Source: Eudromia elegans (taxonomy: Eukaryota > Chordata > Aves > Tinamiformes > Tinamidae). Taken from it: a DNA stretch of 64,000 nucleotides. Where the stretch lies: positions 2,732,461-2,796,460 of the forward strand of contig PTEX01000015.1 of assembly GCA_003342815.1 (NCBI GenBank), read 5' to 3'. Below are positions 37,776-51,980 of the stretch, piece by piece; the first letter of the stretch is position 1; each line of letters begins with the position of its first letter. The position numbers were made by a program, and so were the translations under genes. A model generated the notes under the pieces. It did not search any database. It saw nothing but the letters and a program-made list of their open reading frames with translations, and had not been told where the DNA came from.

Positions 37776-40700
37776 CTGCAAAGAACAGATCGTGATGAGC
37801 AGGGTGCCTGTGTGTCCCGAACAGAGAGAGAGGCTGCTATTAGCAGCATCACTTCTTGCTACGGGGTCTCATGCACGGGTCACCAAGCTGTTCCTAAATG
37901 TCATTCCCTGGCAAACACCAATTCCAAACTGAGCTATAACAGAGGCAGAGCGATATGCCCACAGCCAAAGCACCCGGCCTAGGCGAAACCCACGCTTCTC
38001 TGTTCTAGGTGCCACTGCTTAGCCATGGGATAATCCTGTCTAAAATACAGCAAGGAGAATGGTCATTCTAGGATAAAACTCCATACAAATCTTCTATGGA
38101 TGAGATTGGCACTTGCTGGTCTCTCCGCGAGGTGCTGCCTTCACAAAAATACCGCCCTAGCAGTCGCTTTTACAGCAAGACGCAGACAAAATACCAAACA
38201 AGGTCATGAAGGAAAATCCCTCCTTCCTCTGCCTGTTTTCAAACTAGAAAAGAGCCAAAATAAGAAGATAAGAAATAGGGAAAAAAAAATGAGAAGTTAC
38301 AAAAAATTTCCACTGCTTCCAGTCAACAGCCAATAAAACCTCAACCCTCATCCAAACAACTAGAAGGGTACCACAGATTTCCAACTCTATCCTGCAGTGC
38401 AGTGCCCGAAGTGTTCACCTGGAACCCACCAGGTACGAATGATCTCTCTCCATCTCCCCCGACGGGTTTTCTTAGCTAGTCTGGCCGAGTGTACAGGAGA
38501 ACATGAAGCAGGGCCAGGGCAGGGCTCCTTCATGCTCTTCCACCACATTGGTGCCCTGGCTGCTCCCAAACCCTTGGAGGGAAATGCTGGGACAGGGGGA
38601 TCCCAGGAGAGTCGTGCAGAGCGCCAGCCTCAGTCCCAGGGATGGGTGCAAGGAAAAGCCTCAGGCTTTGGGCACCAAGATCAACCAGGGCGGCCTACTT
38701 TACCCGGCAGGAGAGACGCAGAGCACGCTTCTTGAGCGCCACAGGAGGGTGGCGAAGAGACCAGGTCCAGGCCAGCGGAAAGCCCCGGGATCTTTCTGGG
38801 TCCCGCTGCTCAAGCACCCGAGACTCGGCCTCCTCCAACCTACCCAAGATCTGAAAATGCAACTGAGCTCCTACCAAAATCAATACAACTATATACACAT
38901 ACATACGTAGCTCAAATCAGTATTTCTGGCCTCGAAAAAAATCTGTTAAAGAACATCCCAGTAGCTCCACTTGAGCAGCCTGTACTGTGGCACTGGAACC
39001 ACAGTCAGCAGTGCAACTGCTGAGGAAGAAGCTGAGGAAGTCCTACAAGGATGGGTAATAACCTTGGAAACTATCTGCACAGACAATGCCATCTGGAAAG
39101 CAAATACAGGTGTAGGAACCAGCTCTTAAGCACATGAGGTGCGGAGGCATTTTGTATTCTATCCTAAAAATACAGTAATACTGTGTCCACAGAGTGGACA
39201 CAGATCTGTAATGAGATTTTCACATTATCAAGGAAATAATCCATACTGTCAATACAAGAAAAGGGAGAAACATATATGCTAAATCTTTTCATTATGTGCT
39301 TTATACATGCCAGCGTTGTAATATTTTTGAAACAAGAACATTTGAGTCCTTCCAGCCACAAGCATAAAATTATTTATTACTCCAAAACAAAACTTAGCAC
39401 TCAGAGGGAAAGAGATTTTACCGAGCTGTTCAGACATGCATATAGTTAAATAGTCAAAACAACTTTAAGTCCTCTATGTGAATCACTTCTGTAAAATTTG
39501 CCATATACAAGAAAGGACAGTTTCTAGGGATATTGTGATTAGGTTTAGGATGGCCTCCAGACCTCATTTCAAGTAGCTAACCACATTCACAGCTATGAAA
39601 TTGTTGTATTACAGCATCTGGCAGAATTTTTCTGCATGTTAAAACCATAGTCACGCAGATATTTGTTGGGAATCATTATGGTTCAGCTGCCGACTACCAG
39701 CTTGGTTTCTTTATAAAGTCACCAGTTACCCCATGCTAGGAGTTTTCAGCACATACGTGCCTTAAGTTTGAAGTCTATAGATACAACTTTTTAAAGATCG
39801 CAGCACTGGAGCTTAAATACTTACGATGACTTCTGAAATGCAGCTAAGCTTTCTTTTAACTCCAACTTGCATAGCTATACTAGAAATCCTACGATGGACA
39901 CTTAAAAGGACTTAAATACACTACAGTTGCATTATACTTAATTCACACATTTGAAAGCATTTTACATACAGACAATATTAAAGGTTTCACTAAATACTTT
40001 GAATATTTACTTTCTTATCCATCAACAAAAAAATCACAAAGCTGTGATTTTTTTCTCTCACACTAAAAACTAAAAAAGCCCCCATATTTTAGACTGAAAA
40101 TATTACAATCAAATATTCATTTCATATAACCTGCAATTTGGAAAAACTAACATTATTTATATTCATAGCTAAAAATATTTTGAATGTGAATACACCTGTG
40201 TCAGGCTAAAAATGCCTCAGACAACATGAAGATTTTTATATTTTCTGATGATTATCATTTGATAAGCATATTTCTAGAGTACACATCACTTCATATCCTT
40301 AAGTCTAATAAGATATAAATGGAATGCCAAGATGAAATGATTCTTACAATACGGCAAACTAACAGAATAACAGAATAAAAAGAACATGAGTAAGAAGGAA
40401 TAAGAGGCAGAAACAAGAAGTTAAATATACTTTCACATTGTGGAAAAGTGTAAAAGGAAAAAACAACTTGAAACACAGTTTGCCACATGATGAATCAACA
40501 CAAAGCAAGAGAAACTAACGACCTGACCAGTCAAAGTGGGAAAATGAATTTTATCTGTACGAAATGCAAAATACTTATATGTAGCAGGGTGACTCCAAAC
40601 GTAGCACTGTGTCATGCACTTAAATGCACACGTTTAATTTTCATGCAGGCACGTAACAAAAACACAGCAGTCATTTGTGAGGTGCTACACGGGCAGTCAC

Positions 40701-43700
40701 AACCCCGTGCTCCGACTCCATCCTCAAACAGCAGCCAGTCCATAAACATATAACCTGATGCTCCGCTCTGCCCATGGACCAGACTGCTCTGCAAGCAGCA
40801 AGAGGCTCCGCTCCTGCCTTCCCTCAACTGCCTTTAAAACAAAACAAAGTTTTTCTTTGTCACTGAATTCTAATTCCAGGTCTAAAATGTCTGCCGTCTC
40901 CTCCTGCAGCAGGTACAAATGTACCAGGTATTGCCTATTCCATGCCCCACATCACGAGGGAAGGTGCCAAGGGCTCCTGTTGCTGCGGGCAATGCCTAGG
41001 CAGGCAGTGCGGATGAGTCTTTCCTAAGGCCAACCCCTGTTTCTTTCCCCAAAAGCCACAAATGGCAACACACCAACATGGCTAGCCGTTTCCTAACTAT
41101 GGATCCCTCCATTTTCTTTTAAGCCTTAAAAAAATCCATTAAACTCTCTATTCTTCTTAACATTGCTTTATTCGTTTATAAGAAAAACACACAGAACTCC
41201 CAAAAGACAAAACATACTTTTTGTGCTGTTTCTCTCACTTACACTAAGTATTTTTGCCTTAAGGCACATATACACAGAAAGTGCTGCTCTAGGTGCTGAG
41301 CTTCATGGTTTTTCTCTTTACTTTGGAATTGCTACATCCAGCAGCTTGCTTGGAGATGACAGAAATCACACAGAGCTCTGCCCTCACCTTTGCAGCAGCT
41401 GCTAATTCAATCTTTCCTGCTCTGTAAAGTCAAATAAGGGGGTAGCCACACAGTAGCAATTTAGTCAGAGCATGACTTGCAGTAGCAGCGAGCAGATGGC
41501 CATCTAGCAATGCTAATAAAATTTGTCCTTCTTATACATTTTAAATACACAGGATAGACAAGCTGGTCACACAATGCACAAAACCAGTCCCCTCAGGAAT
41601 GACTTTATACTGTCATTTCTCTAAGGTAGCTCCTTCTGTTTCCTGAATGCAGCAAACAAGACCAGAATATAGAGTTCTTGCAAGGCAAGGCAACTTCACG
41701 GAGCCAGTAGGAATACGGCTCTTGAATCAGATTTGACTTCACGGCAGAGGTACCGTCGGATCTACCTACAGTTTATTGAACTGTTACTCATGTCTTCAGA
41801 AAACACCACCAACCCCCAGGCTTAACTGGGACTTGCTGAAGGTCTCTGCCTCGCATCTGCCTTTGCCAGGGCCCAAACCCAAATTAGCAAGTGCAGAGAA
41901 AGCCAGGCCAGACCAGTAAATCCCACCACACCATCAGAAAATACAGCAGTTGTTTTCATTAAAGTTCTTATCCCTCCACGGAGCAACACTCCACAGAGAA
42001 GCAAGATCCAACCAACTCCCCTGCAAACTCAGTGAGCAGCCATACAGAAGCAGAGCGCCCTCCTCGGAAAGAAAAAAAAATAAAACAAGCAGGACATTTA
42101 ATAGAGCAGAAATCTTGCAATAACTTTCAGCCACCTCTTCAAATACCCACCTTGCCATTTGATTTACTACACAGAATAAAGTACATTAAAACAAATAAAT
42201 AAAAAGGATGAGATGGCTGAGCTGGAAACTATCATCTTTTAGACTTCTTTCACCATGAAGCTAAATAGTTCCCTCAATGCCAATGCTATGTTGACCCAAG
42301 ATGCTACATGAAGCACGCTAGTCTTTAAATTAATTAGATATATTAGATTACAGTTTATATCTGCCCCAGATTTAACCCTGCTGCAACAAAGACATTCTGA
42401 AATTTTGAAGAGAAAGGAAAACTTCCAAACAAAAAACAAAGCAGATAAAATCATGTAACAAATCATAGAATCAAACACTAAAAAAACAGGATTTCAAGAT
42501 AAACAAAAATGGCTAAATGTCCTCACTATTTGTGCTAACAAGAGGACTAAAATAGCAAAAGCTAATCCAGCAGTTGAGATAATATTCGTATTTCACAAAA
42601 TCGCAGATGGGTGACGTTGGAAGGGACCTCTAGAGATCATCCGGTCCAAACCCCTGCTCAAGCAGGGACACCCAGAGTACAGGGCAGAGGGTGGCATCCA
42701 GGCAGGTTTGGAATATATAATGTATGTCAGGGAGAGAGGAGACAGAAAAGCAAACGTTTTCAAGCTAGCAAACTGTTGAAGCTGCTATAGCCAGAGAGAG
42801 GTAATAAACAGAACAGCGTGTGACCTGTGACACCACCTTTGTGCATGATGCACACCCCTTACAACACTGCTATATCGCAATACCTGAGCATCCAGACGAG
42901 GACTAAAGGTATCCTGCAGTTTAGGTTTCCCAACACAGGCATCGAGCCTGTGATATAAGCAAGATGTCAGCCACAGACACGGGAAATACTGATTAGGATC
43001 CCGTACTCTCTTTTACTAGATTGCTGGTGTTGTCTGAGATGCTCTAAGACACCCCATCCAGTTACCCTACCTGTGGAAGGGGCTGAAGCAGAGCTGCTCA
43101 GGAGACACCTCCGAGCCTGCACGTGGCCTCCGACTCGGGCTACGGGGGTACGTGTGACAGCTCCAGCATGCGTGCGTGAACACAACGCGCAGCGTCACCA
43201 GCCAGCAGAGCCAGCGCCCCACGAGTTGCACAGGCACCCCATGAGCAGGCAGCTATATCACAGCCAGCCGAGGCACTGGGACGACTTGGGAGCAGCTGGG
43301 ACAACCCACCGTGCTGCAGACAGCACTAGAGCAGGGACTGAACCCTCCTCGGGACCGCTGGCCAAGCTGCCTGCGACCAACAGGCAATCGCAGCTCTCAC
43401 AATGCCTGACGGGACAGGATCTCAGAGGCAAACACACACCCTGGGAAGTGCTGAACCAAGAGCGGGGAAAAAAGCTCCCCCTTCTCAAAGGGCTTTGTAT
43501 CGCCTCGCTGACACCGGAGCACACAGAAGCTGAGGCAGAAACAAGCAGAAAGGGACTTCAGGAAACGCTGCAGAGAGGACAGGCTGTGCCCAGGGCAAGC
43601 GCTGCTTCGGCAGGGACAGCTACTTGGTGCTCAGGCAGATTGAGATGTCTCACTGCAAACCCCGTTCTGAGAAGACACGAGGGATAATGAGATTATCAAC

Positions 43701-46700
43701 AACTTGGCGATTTCTGTGCCAGCACAAAGTTAGAAGATAACACAAGTCAATACAAGGTGGTAGAAACCGAGTGAGCCAGGCTTTACAGCACTTCTCAACA
43801 CGTGTGTTCCCCCACAGCCCAAGGGGGAAAGATGAGGCTGTTTATATAAAGGGCCACTATGTTACACAGCAATAAAGACTGTCTCTAGCCATCGCTGTCT
43901 AGAAAGTGAAGGTGGTGATTGAGAAAACAGAATGTTCCCAACCGCCAGGATGCAACTCCTTCCAGAAATCCAGTAATATGGATTGTTTACAATCAAAATC
44001 CAACAGGCACAGCAAAGAGGAGATCTAAACCTTCTTTCTGTGACTTGTTGAAAAACTGGAAAAGGTGACATATTTTGCTCACAAAACAAAGGAGAGCTGC
44101 AAATCACTTGTTTTAAAGGAAAGTGCTCAATTAAACTCTCAATTAAATTCTTTCTGGTGGAATGTTTTGAGGTTAGTGCCCGCCTCACTTTAATCAAAGT
44201 TTCTGTGAATTAATTCATAAGCAGATTTGATGCCAGATGAATCACTTCAAGAATCTGAATCCAAAATTGCAAATGCAAATTTGCATGCAGTAGACATGCA
44301 AAATTCCAGAAGCCCACAAAACTTGTATCTACCCAGACACTACATGAGACACAGGCATAACTCTAAGCTTTTAAAAAGGTGACCTCCTCTGCCTTCACAA
44401 TCCTCAGAGAAGGGAGAGCAGAGTAATCTTCAAAAGCAATTCCAAGCAGCACCAACACAAAGAAACGAAGCGGAATTTCTACAGCCACCTCAAAATTTAT
44501 CCACACAGGATGTGCCAGGAAGATTCAATTTGACAACTAATTAGCTCAGTTGCTCCAGAAATTGCAAACAAAGAAGCCAAAGATGGAAAAGCACAGAAAG
44601 AACTGAGGTCTTTACTTTCTGGCACAGGTCATTCAAGTGCAACCACTGAAAGAGGCCAGGGAAGCAGCAGGTGGGACTCGAAGGAGGGGCTGGCGCGCTC
44701 ACCGGCTGCTGCTCCATGCAGAGGCCAGCACACCCGCCTCACTCAAGGTGACGGCAGGGAAACCACATTGCCTCAGGTCAAACAGAAATAAGTTACTAAG
44801 CTCTTCAGGAAGGCAAACGCCTGAAAAGAGGGGAAGCTTAAGCCACTACTTCACCAATCAATCAGCAGCTTAGAAGGAGATTAAGTAGGTAAACGAGAAA
44901 AACATGACTCAGGCTTGACATGCTGCCACTGCAAAATTGTTTCCATCAAAGCTGTAATAGGTTCCTTATTGGAGACACCACTGTCTAATCAAACTCCTTC
45001 ACACAGTCCCAGTTTCTCATTTAACTGTTTTTTTTCTTTTTAAAAAATGTGATATATATTTGTAAAAGTAAGTACTGAAGCCTACTGAAACTTATGTTTG
45101 CAATTAGTAGCTATTTCATCTCAAACAAGGAAATGAGCTTTGATCAAATTTATATTACAAAATATTTCTCAGATTATTGTAAAGTCAGATATCCCTATGA
45201 CTGCTTTATTGCTCTGAAGCAGGCAAAAAATACCTCCACTAAAAGTTTATTCTGTCACTAGAAATCACATTGTTAATGGATTCAGAAAATGATCAGGTTT
45301 TCATTGGCTGCCCGCAAGAAACTGCTTTCCACATCACTGCAAGTAACACAGCTTACTAAAGTAGTAGAAATGTGTCTTTTATTTCTTCCAAAAGAAGTTC
45401 AATTCTTGCTACATGCTCTCCCCATGTCCTTTTACTATCAAAGAGAGTATCAGAGCAGAACTGGGCAAAGTGGTAGATGTTGCGCTTTAATGTTCATTAG
45501 AAACAGAGTGAATTCCGTGTTTTGTGCTTCTTTTTGTTCTCCTTGCTGCATTTGAACAAAAGCAGTATTTCACAGTCAGAATTAGAAACAGCCACTCCAC
45601 GACTTTTGAGACTCCTACAGCTACCCAAAAGTAGCATCTCCCAGACACAATTTGGGCCAAATTACCATCTCCTGTTCCTGAGCCACTTCTGGAGCTCTCC
45701 CCCTCTCCACTTGCTCCCCTATGTGTTTTGTAACACCTGTACAGAAGATGAGTTTGATACACAGCTTGCAAGATGAGGTCCCTATCACCAGGACATGGAA
45801 CAGGATCACTGCCTACAGACGCAGAGCATCAGCCGCATCAGGAAATCTGGAACAAGTTCAGAGAAAATACCTCCCTTACTTTCAAGTACAATCGATGAAT
45901 AAAGACAAAATACTCACTGGGACTTGTTTTGGATGTGTCAGACTTTCTTACTGAAAAAACGCATGAAATTCAAGTTTTCAACTGGAGAAAATTAATGGCT
46001 TAAGAATACTCAGTGTGGGGCAAGTCCACAAAGTGTTCCAGAAGAGATGATACAAACCCGGCTCTGTAACAGTCACAGCTAAGAGTGAGCAAGTAATTTG
46101 TGGGCAGTGATGACCTGGTGCCACTAACACTGCACTCCTGCAAGGGTCTTTTCAGTTGGCAGTTAGCAAAGGCATCGAGCACTGAAGAAAAGCTGTTGGA
46201 TCCACGATTAGTGTGAGGCTGAAGGACAGAAACTTGTTGAACATCCAGCACACACATTCCACTGCAGCAGCAGAGACTGCAGAAATCTAGCAGGACAGCA
46301 AAAAGGTTAATCCCCTTCATTGAATCAGAGAGGAAGATATCAAACCAACAAAGAAGAGCAGAAAGGAAGACTGCTAATAAAGCGAGATTTGGTTCAAATT
46401 CAGCATGGCGTGAGTACACAGAACTAGTGTAGGGCAAAGAGAGATACTTTTTCTTCCAACTGCTGATGCGCCTCACAAGGGGTACAAAGTAGGATACAGA
46501 ACAAGATAACAAGTATGACAAAATGCACTCAACTCATGTAGCTGATGATTCTAAATTACTTGTTCTCCTAGGCTGAAGGACATTATAAGCAACATTGATT
46601 CATGAAAAAAATATAAATAGTGGATTGGAGATTCTTTTGAGTACTTTTAAATGGTTAAAGAAAACAGAGATAAGATAGAGAGCAACCTTGAGTGAAAGAG

Positions 46701-49700
46701 CAACCTGATTCAGTGAAAAAAAACCAGACGAAATCACAAGCTGCAGACTAACAAGCGCGTGTGCAACCCAGCACGGCAGCCACAGCAGCCTCTGTGAGGA
46801 GCAGGGTTGGTCGTGGCAGTAAAACCACCTCGGCTGAACTGGTTCCACTGCAGCGCTCTGTCCTGCCCCATCCTCCCAAGGACCTCCCGTGAGAGTGAAA
46901 TGAGGATGCACAAACAGCAATAAAAATACTGGCGGCCTAAACTGAAGAAGGGAGGAAGCTAAGAACGGTCTGGGCTGGCCAGTGCCTCTGGTTTGATGTG
47001 CCTCCCTTGCTGGTGACAGCTGTGAGGCGCCTCAGCACAAGGCAGAGGCACAGAGTGGGGCTTGTAGCGACTCCAGATGAAGCATTTTCTTCTTCATGGT
47101 ACATGTGAAAATTCCCAGTGAACACGGAGTTACCTTAAAGGCTCTGGAAACACTCGAAGTACTATCAAGAACGAAACAATTTTAAAGCCAGAATAAGTAA
47201 GTCACTGCTTCCATATCTTAAAACACTAGAAGTCTGACATAAGCTGTGGCATTAAAGACGAGTTTCTCCGGCTGCAGCAGGAGGAGTTTCCTCTCCTATT
47301 TTTAACAAAAAAATGGCTCTTAAAGTACTAAGGAACTCTCACTGCAGTGGGATTCAAAGAAAATCAGAAAAAGAAATTTTCCTGCGAGAGTTAAGTATGG
47401 TTTAATAGCCACACAAAAAAGTCCATTGATGTAGGGGCCTCAAAAGCTACTTGCCCCAGTGACCTGCTGTTTACAACGCTGTGTACCACAGGGCACTAAC
47501 ACAACAGCTGCAGAGAGTGGCAAGGCGAATTTTTCTCCTGAAACCTCGAAAAAAAATTCCCACAGTTGCACGTTTACATCTAGACTACCCTCATCAAGGG
47601 TAAGTCCATCATCCCATGGAAATGGGATTCAGTTCTGGCTTCTTCAATGACTTTTAATATGCCTAAGGCTACATCCAGGTGATGAAAACTGTCCTGCCGA
47701 AGAAGAGGGTTGATGAAAAGATGGTGCGGCCGTTCTCGCTTCTGCAGAGGTTAAACCCCATGTCTAACTGTATGTTTGAACTAACACAGCTGACAGAAGC
47801 CTTGCAGGGAAACAAGGCTTTACCTGCCTGTTGATCCAAGCCAAGCTTCTCAGTCTACTTCATGAGAAGCAGAGACAACATTTACATCACACAAGGCCAT
47901 TCCAGGTGTTGGACTGGATTATGAAAGGACAGGAGTATTTTGAAGCAAATCTCTCTGGAGTTGTTCTTGATATTCATTAAGATCCTCCAGCTTTAAACAC
48001 TTGCAAAAGGAGTATCTCTTGGGTTTATAATCTTCTTTTAAGCAAAACACAAATCAGCCATGTTCACCGGACAGAAGAATGCAGTTTAAAGCAGGCAGGG
48101 TTAAGAATCGTTTGATACACTAGAGTCAGAGAGAACAATTTTCACCTTCTGCAAGGGAAAGGAGGGAAGCACCACCAGAAAGAAAAGGGGAGGAAAAAAA
48201 AGAAATTCAGGAAAAAAAGCAGAGAACCATTTTTAACAAGAAGTTTTAGATGATTTCTCGGTTTTATGCTACTTAACAAGACTCGGCTCTTACAAACAGG
48301 GCATATTGTTTCTTCCCATCAAAAACTTATCTGCATGTACTACCTGGGTGCCATGAGAGAAGTCCTCTACTACACAGAGTTATTTATCTGGGTAACTTCA
48401 GGTACCAGTACACTGAAACCTTCTTACGTTGTCTGACACTACTTTTTAAACCAAGTTTACTGTATAAAAGAAACTAGAAGCCACAAACACACAGCAGCTG
48501 CCAAGAACAACTAAGGATAACAAGAGTAACTAAGAATAGCAATAATAATAAAAATTAAGCTTCTCTCACAGAGCTCTCGCTGTTCCAACAGGTGACTATT
48601 TTCACTGCAAGCCCAATCCTCTGCCCTCAGGAACTCTTCTTCAGCCTCGAGGCAAACAGCACCAATTCCCCCGCTCCTCGAGGCTGCCAAGAGGAAAAAT
48701 TAGAAGCCTAATTTCTGCACTATCCTTTGGAACTTTCCAAGCAGTGAGGAGACTGTAAATACACCCTTTGAGTTTGCTGTGCTATAATAAACAGCTTAGT
48801 ATGCTGTCTTTTCCAGAAACTAAGGAGAGCTGGCTAAACCACACTCACAGGAACACTTAGCTGCTAGTTTTCACTAGGGACTTCCCCAAACAGCAGCTGA
48901 AATCTGTGCTCAAACACTGACCTCCGGGTTAGTCTAAAAACAGGACCCCCATACCCCACCGTTTTAATGGGGAACGAATTGGAAGATTAAAGGGATACAG
49001 AAATCCATTTGATTCACAAAATAAAGTCATTCTTATATGAAAAAAAGTGTTATTTACCATAAAAAAACTCCTACTTTGTTGTGATTTGTTTAGATAACAA
49101 TACCTTTGTGACACACTAATGATACACTGTACGGAAGCATACTTGATTCAGCCAGAAGCAAAGATGTGCCACAACACATGTGAGCGCTCTAGACTACAGA
49201 TTCAAATGCTGGGAAGCATTCCAGACACTACCATCTTGAAGGAAAAGGAGAAAAAAATAGTAAAAACAACAACCACAACAAGAAAGGGTGAAGCACGAGC
49301 AAGCTTTACCAGCTACAGGCATACATGCAAATTTGGTATTACACTACTTTCAAAGATGGCCCTTCAAAATACATTTTTAGATTAGAACCTGTGAGAAGTG
49401 ATCTTTTGCTTCATTCTAAATAGTTTCCAGAACAACGCGTGAGAAGACATCTTTGGGATTTTTCCTGACCTCCCGATCTCCTAACATAAACACAAGTACT
49501 ATTTCAGATAACTCCGCTCGTGGTTGGGCTCTGATGACACTGAACAGACTCAGCAATCTCTAAAGCACAGACCTCAATTTTTACCGTCTACTAAGTAGTT
49601 ATAAAGGAATATTTTACCTCTCCAAATCAACACCCTTTCACGACACTTCTGGTTTTACACCCACGTGCAATACCAGCTGATGAAGAGGAAGCGGGTGAGA

Positions 49701-50800
49701 AAAGAGGAGTGGCTGGGTCAAAAACCCAGAGAGCGTCTCGGATGGCCCTGACCCTCTACAGGGGGTTGTTGTGAGCACAACACAACAAAACCAGCAAAAG
49801 GAGCAGCTGAGAAGTGAGCGCACAGAGAAGGGCGGCAAGAATTCCACATTTGCAGTACGGGCTCTGCCAACAGCACCTCAAGAGCAGCTGTAAGGAAACC
49901 ATCCTCTTTCTCTGCCTGCTTGGAAGAGAGAAAAATAATCAAGTCTTCCTCAAGAACTACTGTGAAAAAGCAGTCTGTAAGCGATTCAAAGATTAGATAA
50001 AAAATACAGTTCTGGCAAAACAAGACAGGCCAAGACCTCATCTTATGGGTCTTCCTGTTGCCTTTGCTGATACAAAACCAGCACAACCCAGGGGTAGGGG
50101 GGAAGGCTTGATGGCTGTTTAATAGAAGTTGTTGTTACAGATATCCTAAAAAAAAAAATGCAGGTTTAAGTCCTTCTCCACCGTGTCACTTTGACTCAAG
50201 TAAGCAATACTTCAACAGAATATACCTGTACATACACACACATGTATACATATAGATACATTCATAAATTTACCACTAAAACATGGCATGCTTTCCAATC
50301 GTGTGATGCAACAAAAAGCTGTATTTTTGGCTGCAGGATCGGATCAAACTGGCAAGGGAGTTTTTCTTCTTTCCAAAGACGGACAAACCAATACCCACAA
50401 ATTTGGGGCAGGTCAAAACAAACTGCGTGGATGGGGCACAACAGGTGCAGCTTTCCTAGGGGCTGGAGAAGCGGACTCGGAACAGGAAGACCTGGCTTGA
50501 CTGTGGCCTCTTGTCTAACCTTCCCAAGGTCACTTTTCTTGTCCCTTCATGACACGACACCACTGAAATTTCCTCTCCAAAAGCAGGAAAATGTTGAATC
50601 GCCCCCTGACCTCAGAAGTATGAGCAAATGGGGCCTCTCAAAGCCATTCCTGGTGGAGAGCAACGAGAAACTCTGCAGACACACACGCGAACAGACACCT
50701 CTCCATTTGGGGAGTGCTTCTAGGGCAAAGCTGCGGTTCAGCGACTGGGAACCCACACTGGGGCCCTCACGCTGCCACTGGCTCCTCTGAAAACAAACCA
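37776..50800 (-). other. STAU2: STAU2 first intron region (about 13 kb)
   Basis: Sequence between the acceptor of the first coding exon and the CpG island. It holds a GC-richer block at about 38400-38860, a CR1 fragment at 42590-42716, a GC-rich block at 43060-43690 with a 204-codon plus-strand frame that I regard as compositional, and otherwise ordinary AT-rich DNA. Additional non-coding 5'UTR exons could be present, but I cannot place them. Confidence 0.7.
42590..42716 (-). mobile_element. CR1 LINE 3' end fragment
   Basis: Plus-strand reading gives the reverse complement of the CR1 tail: GTTGGAAGGGACCTCTAGAG, then ATCATCCGGTCCAAACCCC, then TGCTCAAGCAGGG and CATCCAGGCAGG. A 5'-truncated, old copy in the STAU2 5' intron, in the same orientation as the gene. 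Confidence 0.93.
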
Positions 50801-51980
50801 CGTTTCATTGGGAAAGGTGATGGCTGGGCACCGTGCGCGGCACCACGCGCACCGCGAGCCCTGCCCGTGCCCAGCAGCCCGTCTAACCGCAGCGGCTCCG
50901 CTCCGCAGGCCGCGGCCGCCCGGCNNNNNNNNNNNNNNNNNNNNNNNNNNNNNNNNNNNNNNNNNNNNNNNNNNNNNNNNNNNNNNNNNNNNNNNNNNNN
51001 NNNNNNNNNNNNNNNNNNNNNNNNNNNNNNNNNNNNNNNNNNNNNNNNNNNNNNNNNNNNNNNNNNNNNNNNNNNNNNNNNNNNNNNNNNNNNNNNNNNN
51101 NNNNNNNNNNNNNNNNNNNNNNNNNNNNNNNNNNNNNNNNNNNNNNNNNNNNNNNNNNNNNNNNNNNNNNNNNNNNNNNNNNNNNNNNNNNNNNNNNNNN
51201 NNNNNNNNNNNNNNNNNNNNNNNNNNNNNNNNNNNNNNNNNNNNNNNNNNNNNNNNNNNNNNNNNNNNNNNNNNNNNNNNNNNNNNNNNNNNNNNNNNNN
51301 NNNNNNNNNNNNNNNNNNNNNNNNNNNNNNNNNNNNNNNNNNNNNNNNNNNNNNNNNNNNNNNNNNNNNNNNNNNNNNNNNNNNNNNNNNNNNNNNNNNN
51401 NNNNNNNNNNNNNNNNNNNNNNNNNNNNNNNNNNNNNNNNNNNNNNNNNNNNNNNNNNNNNNNNNNNNNNNNNNNNNNNNNNNNNNNNNNNNNNNNNNNN
51501 NNNNNNNNNNNNNNNNNNNNNNNNNNNNNNNNNNNNNNNNNNNNNNNNNNNNNNNNNNNNNNNNNNNNNNNNNNNNNNNNNNNNNNNNNNNNNNNNNNNN
51601 NNNNNNNNNNNNNNNNNNNNNNNNNNNNNNNNNNNNNNNNNNNNNNNNNNNNNNNNNNNNNNNNNNNNNNNNNNNNNNNNNNNNNNNNNNNNNNNNNNNN
51701 NNNNNNNNNNNNNNNNNNNNNNNNNNNNNNNNNNNNNNNNNNNNNNNNNNNNNNNNNNNNNNNNNNNNNNNNNNNNNNNNNNNNNNNNNNNNNNNNNNNN
51801 NNNNNNNNNNNNNNNNNNNNNNNNNNNNNNNNNNNNNNGGCCTGCCGCCCGGAGCGCGGCCGGGGGAGAAGGGCGGGCGGCCTCGCGGAGCGGGGGGGCC
51901 CAGCGGCGGCACCGGGAACGGGCCCGCGGGAAGAGCCCCGCCGGAGCCATGTTTTCCTGTCCTTTACCCCCTCCTCTGCA
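50800..51980. promoter_or_regulatory. STAU2: CpG island, probable STAU2 promoter and first exon
   Basis: Both edges of the gap are very GC- and CpG-rich: 50820-50924 with GCGGCCGC, and 51839-51950 with a GGGCGGG Sp1-type box and GC runs. It sits upstream of the first coding exon, which starts with a splice acceptor and therefore needs an upstream 5'UTR exon. The transcription start and first donor are most likely inside the gap. Such islands often fire in both directions, and a divergent antisense transcript (STAU2-AS1 in human) would run rightwards from here. Confidence 0.75.
50925..51838. other. Assembly gap (914 undetermined bases)
   Basis: An unbroken run of N in the middle of the CpG island, typical of extremely GC-rich promoter sequence lost in short-read assembly. 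The long open frames that span it are artefacts of translating N. Confidence 0.99.

Larger units (their letters stand above)
1..51900 (-). other. STAU2: STAU2 transcription unit (5' part of gene)
   Basis: Gene-level entry. Six phase-compatible exons on the minus strand spell the N-terminal half of Staufen-2, a cytoplasmic dsRNA-binding protein of RNA transport granules in neurons and of Staufen-mediated mRNA decay. Introns resolved here are about 1.07, 4.1, 2.1, 21.5 and 4.8 kb, plus a 5' intron of roughly 13 kb between the first coding exon and the CpG island. The remaining dsRBD3, dsRBD4, tubulin-binding and C-terminal exons are not in the window. Identification rests on near-identity to vertebrate STAU2 rather than STAU1: for example the exon start SITPTVELNGLAMKRGE, where STAU1 has a different residue run after VELN. 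The right boundary (transcription start) is inferred from the CpG island and is not exact. Confidence 0.93.

Noticed and set aside
43073-43687. 204-codon open frame on the plus strand
   Set aside because: It lies in a GC-rich, stop-poor block with overlapping frames on the other strand; the product is compositionally odd (Arg/Ala/His/Gln-rich) with no recognisable domain, and no splice or promoter evidence supports it.
46000-46521. 173-codon minus-strand frame with hydrophobic segments
   Set aside because: A frame this long is expected about once by chance in 64 kb with this base composition. There is no recognised family, no good start context and no splice signals that tie it to STAU2.
50191-50790. 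199-codon plus-strand frame left of the CpG island
   Set aside because: It starts in a TACA-type low-complexity stretch and has no domain or splice support; the length is near chance expectation.
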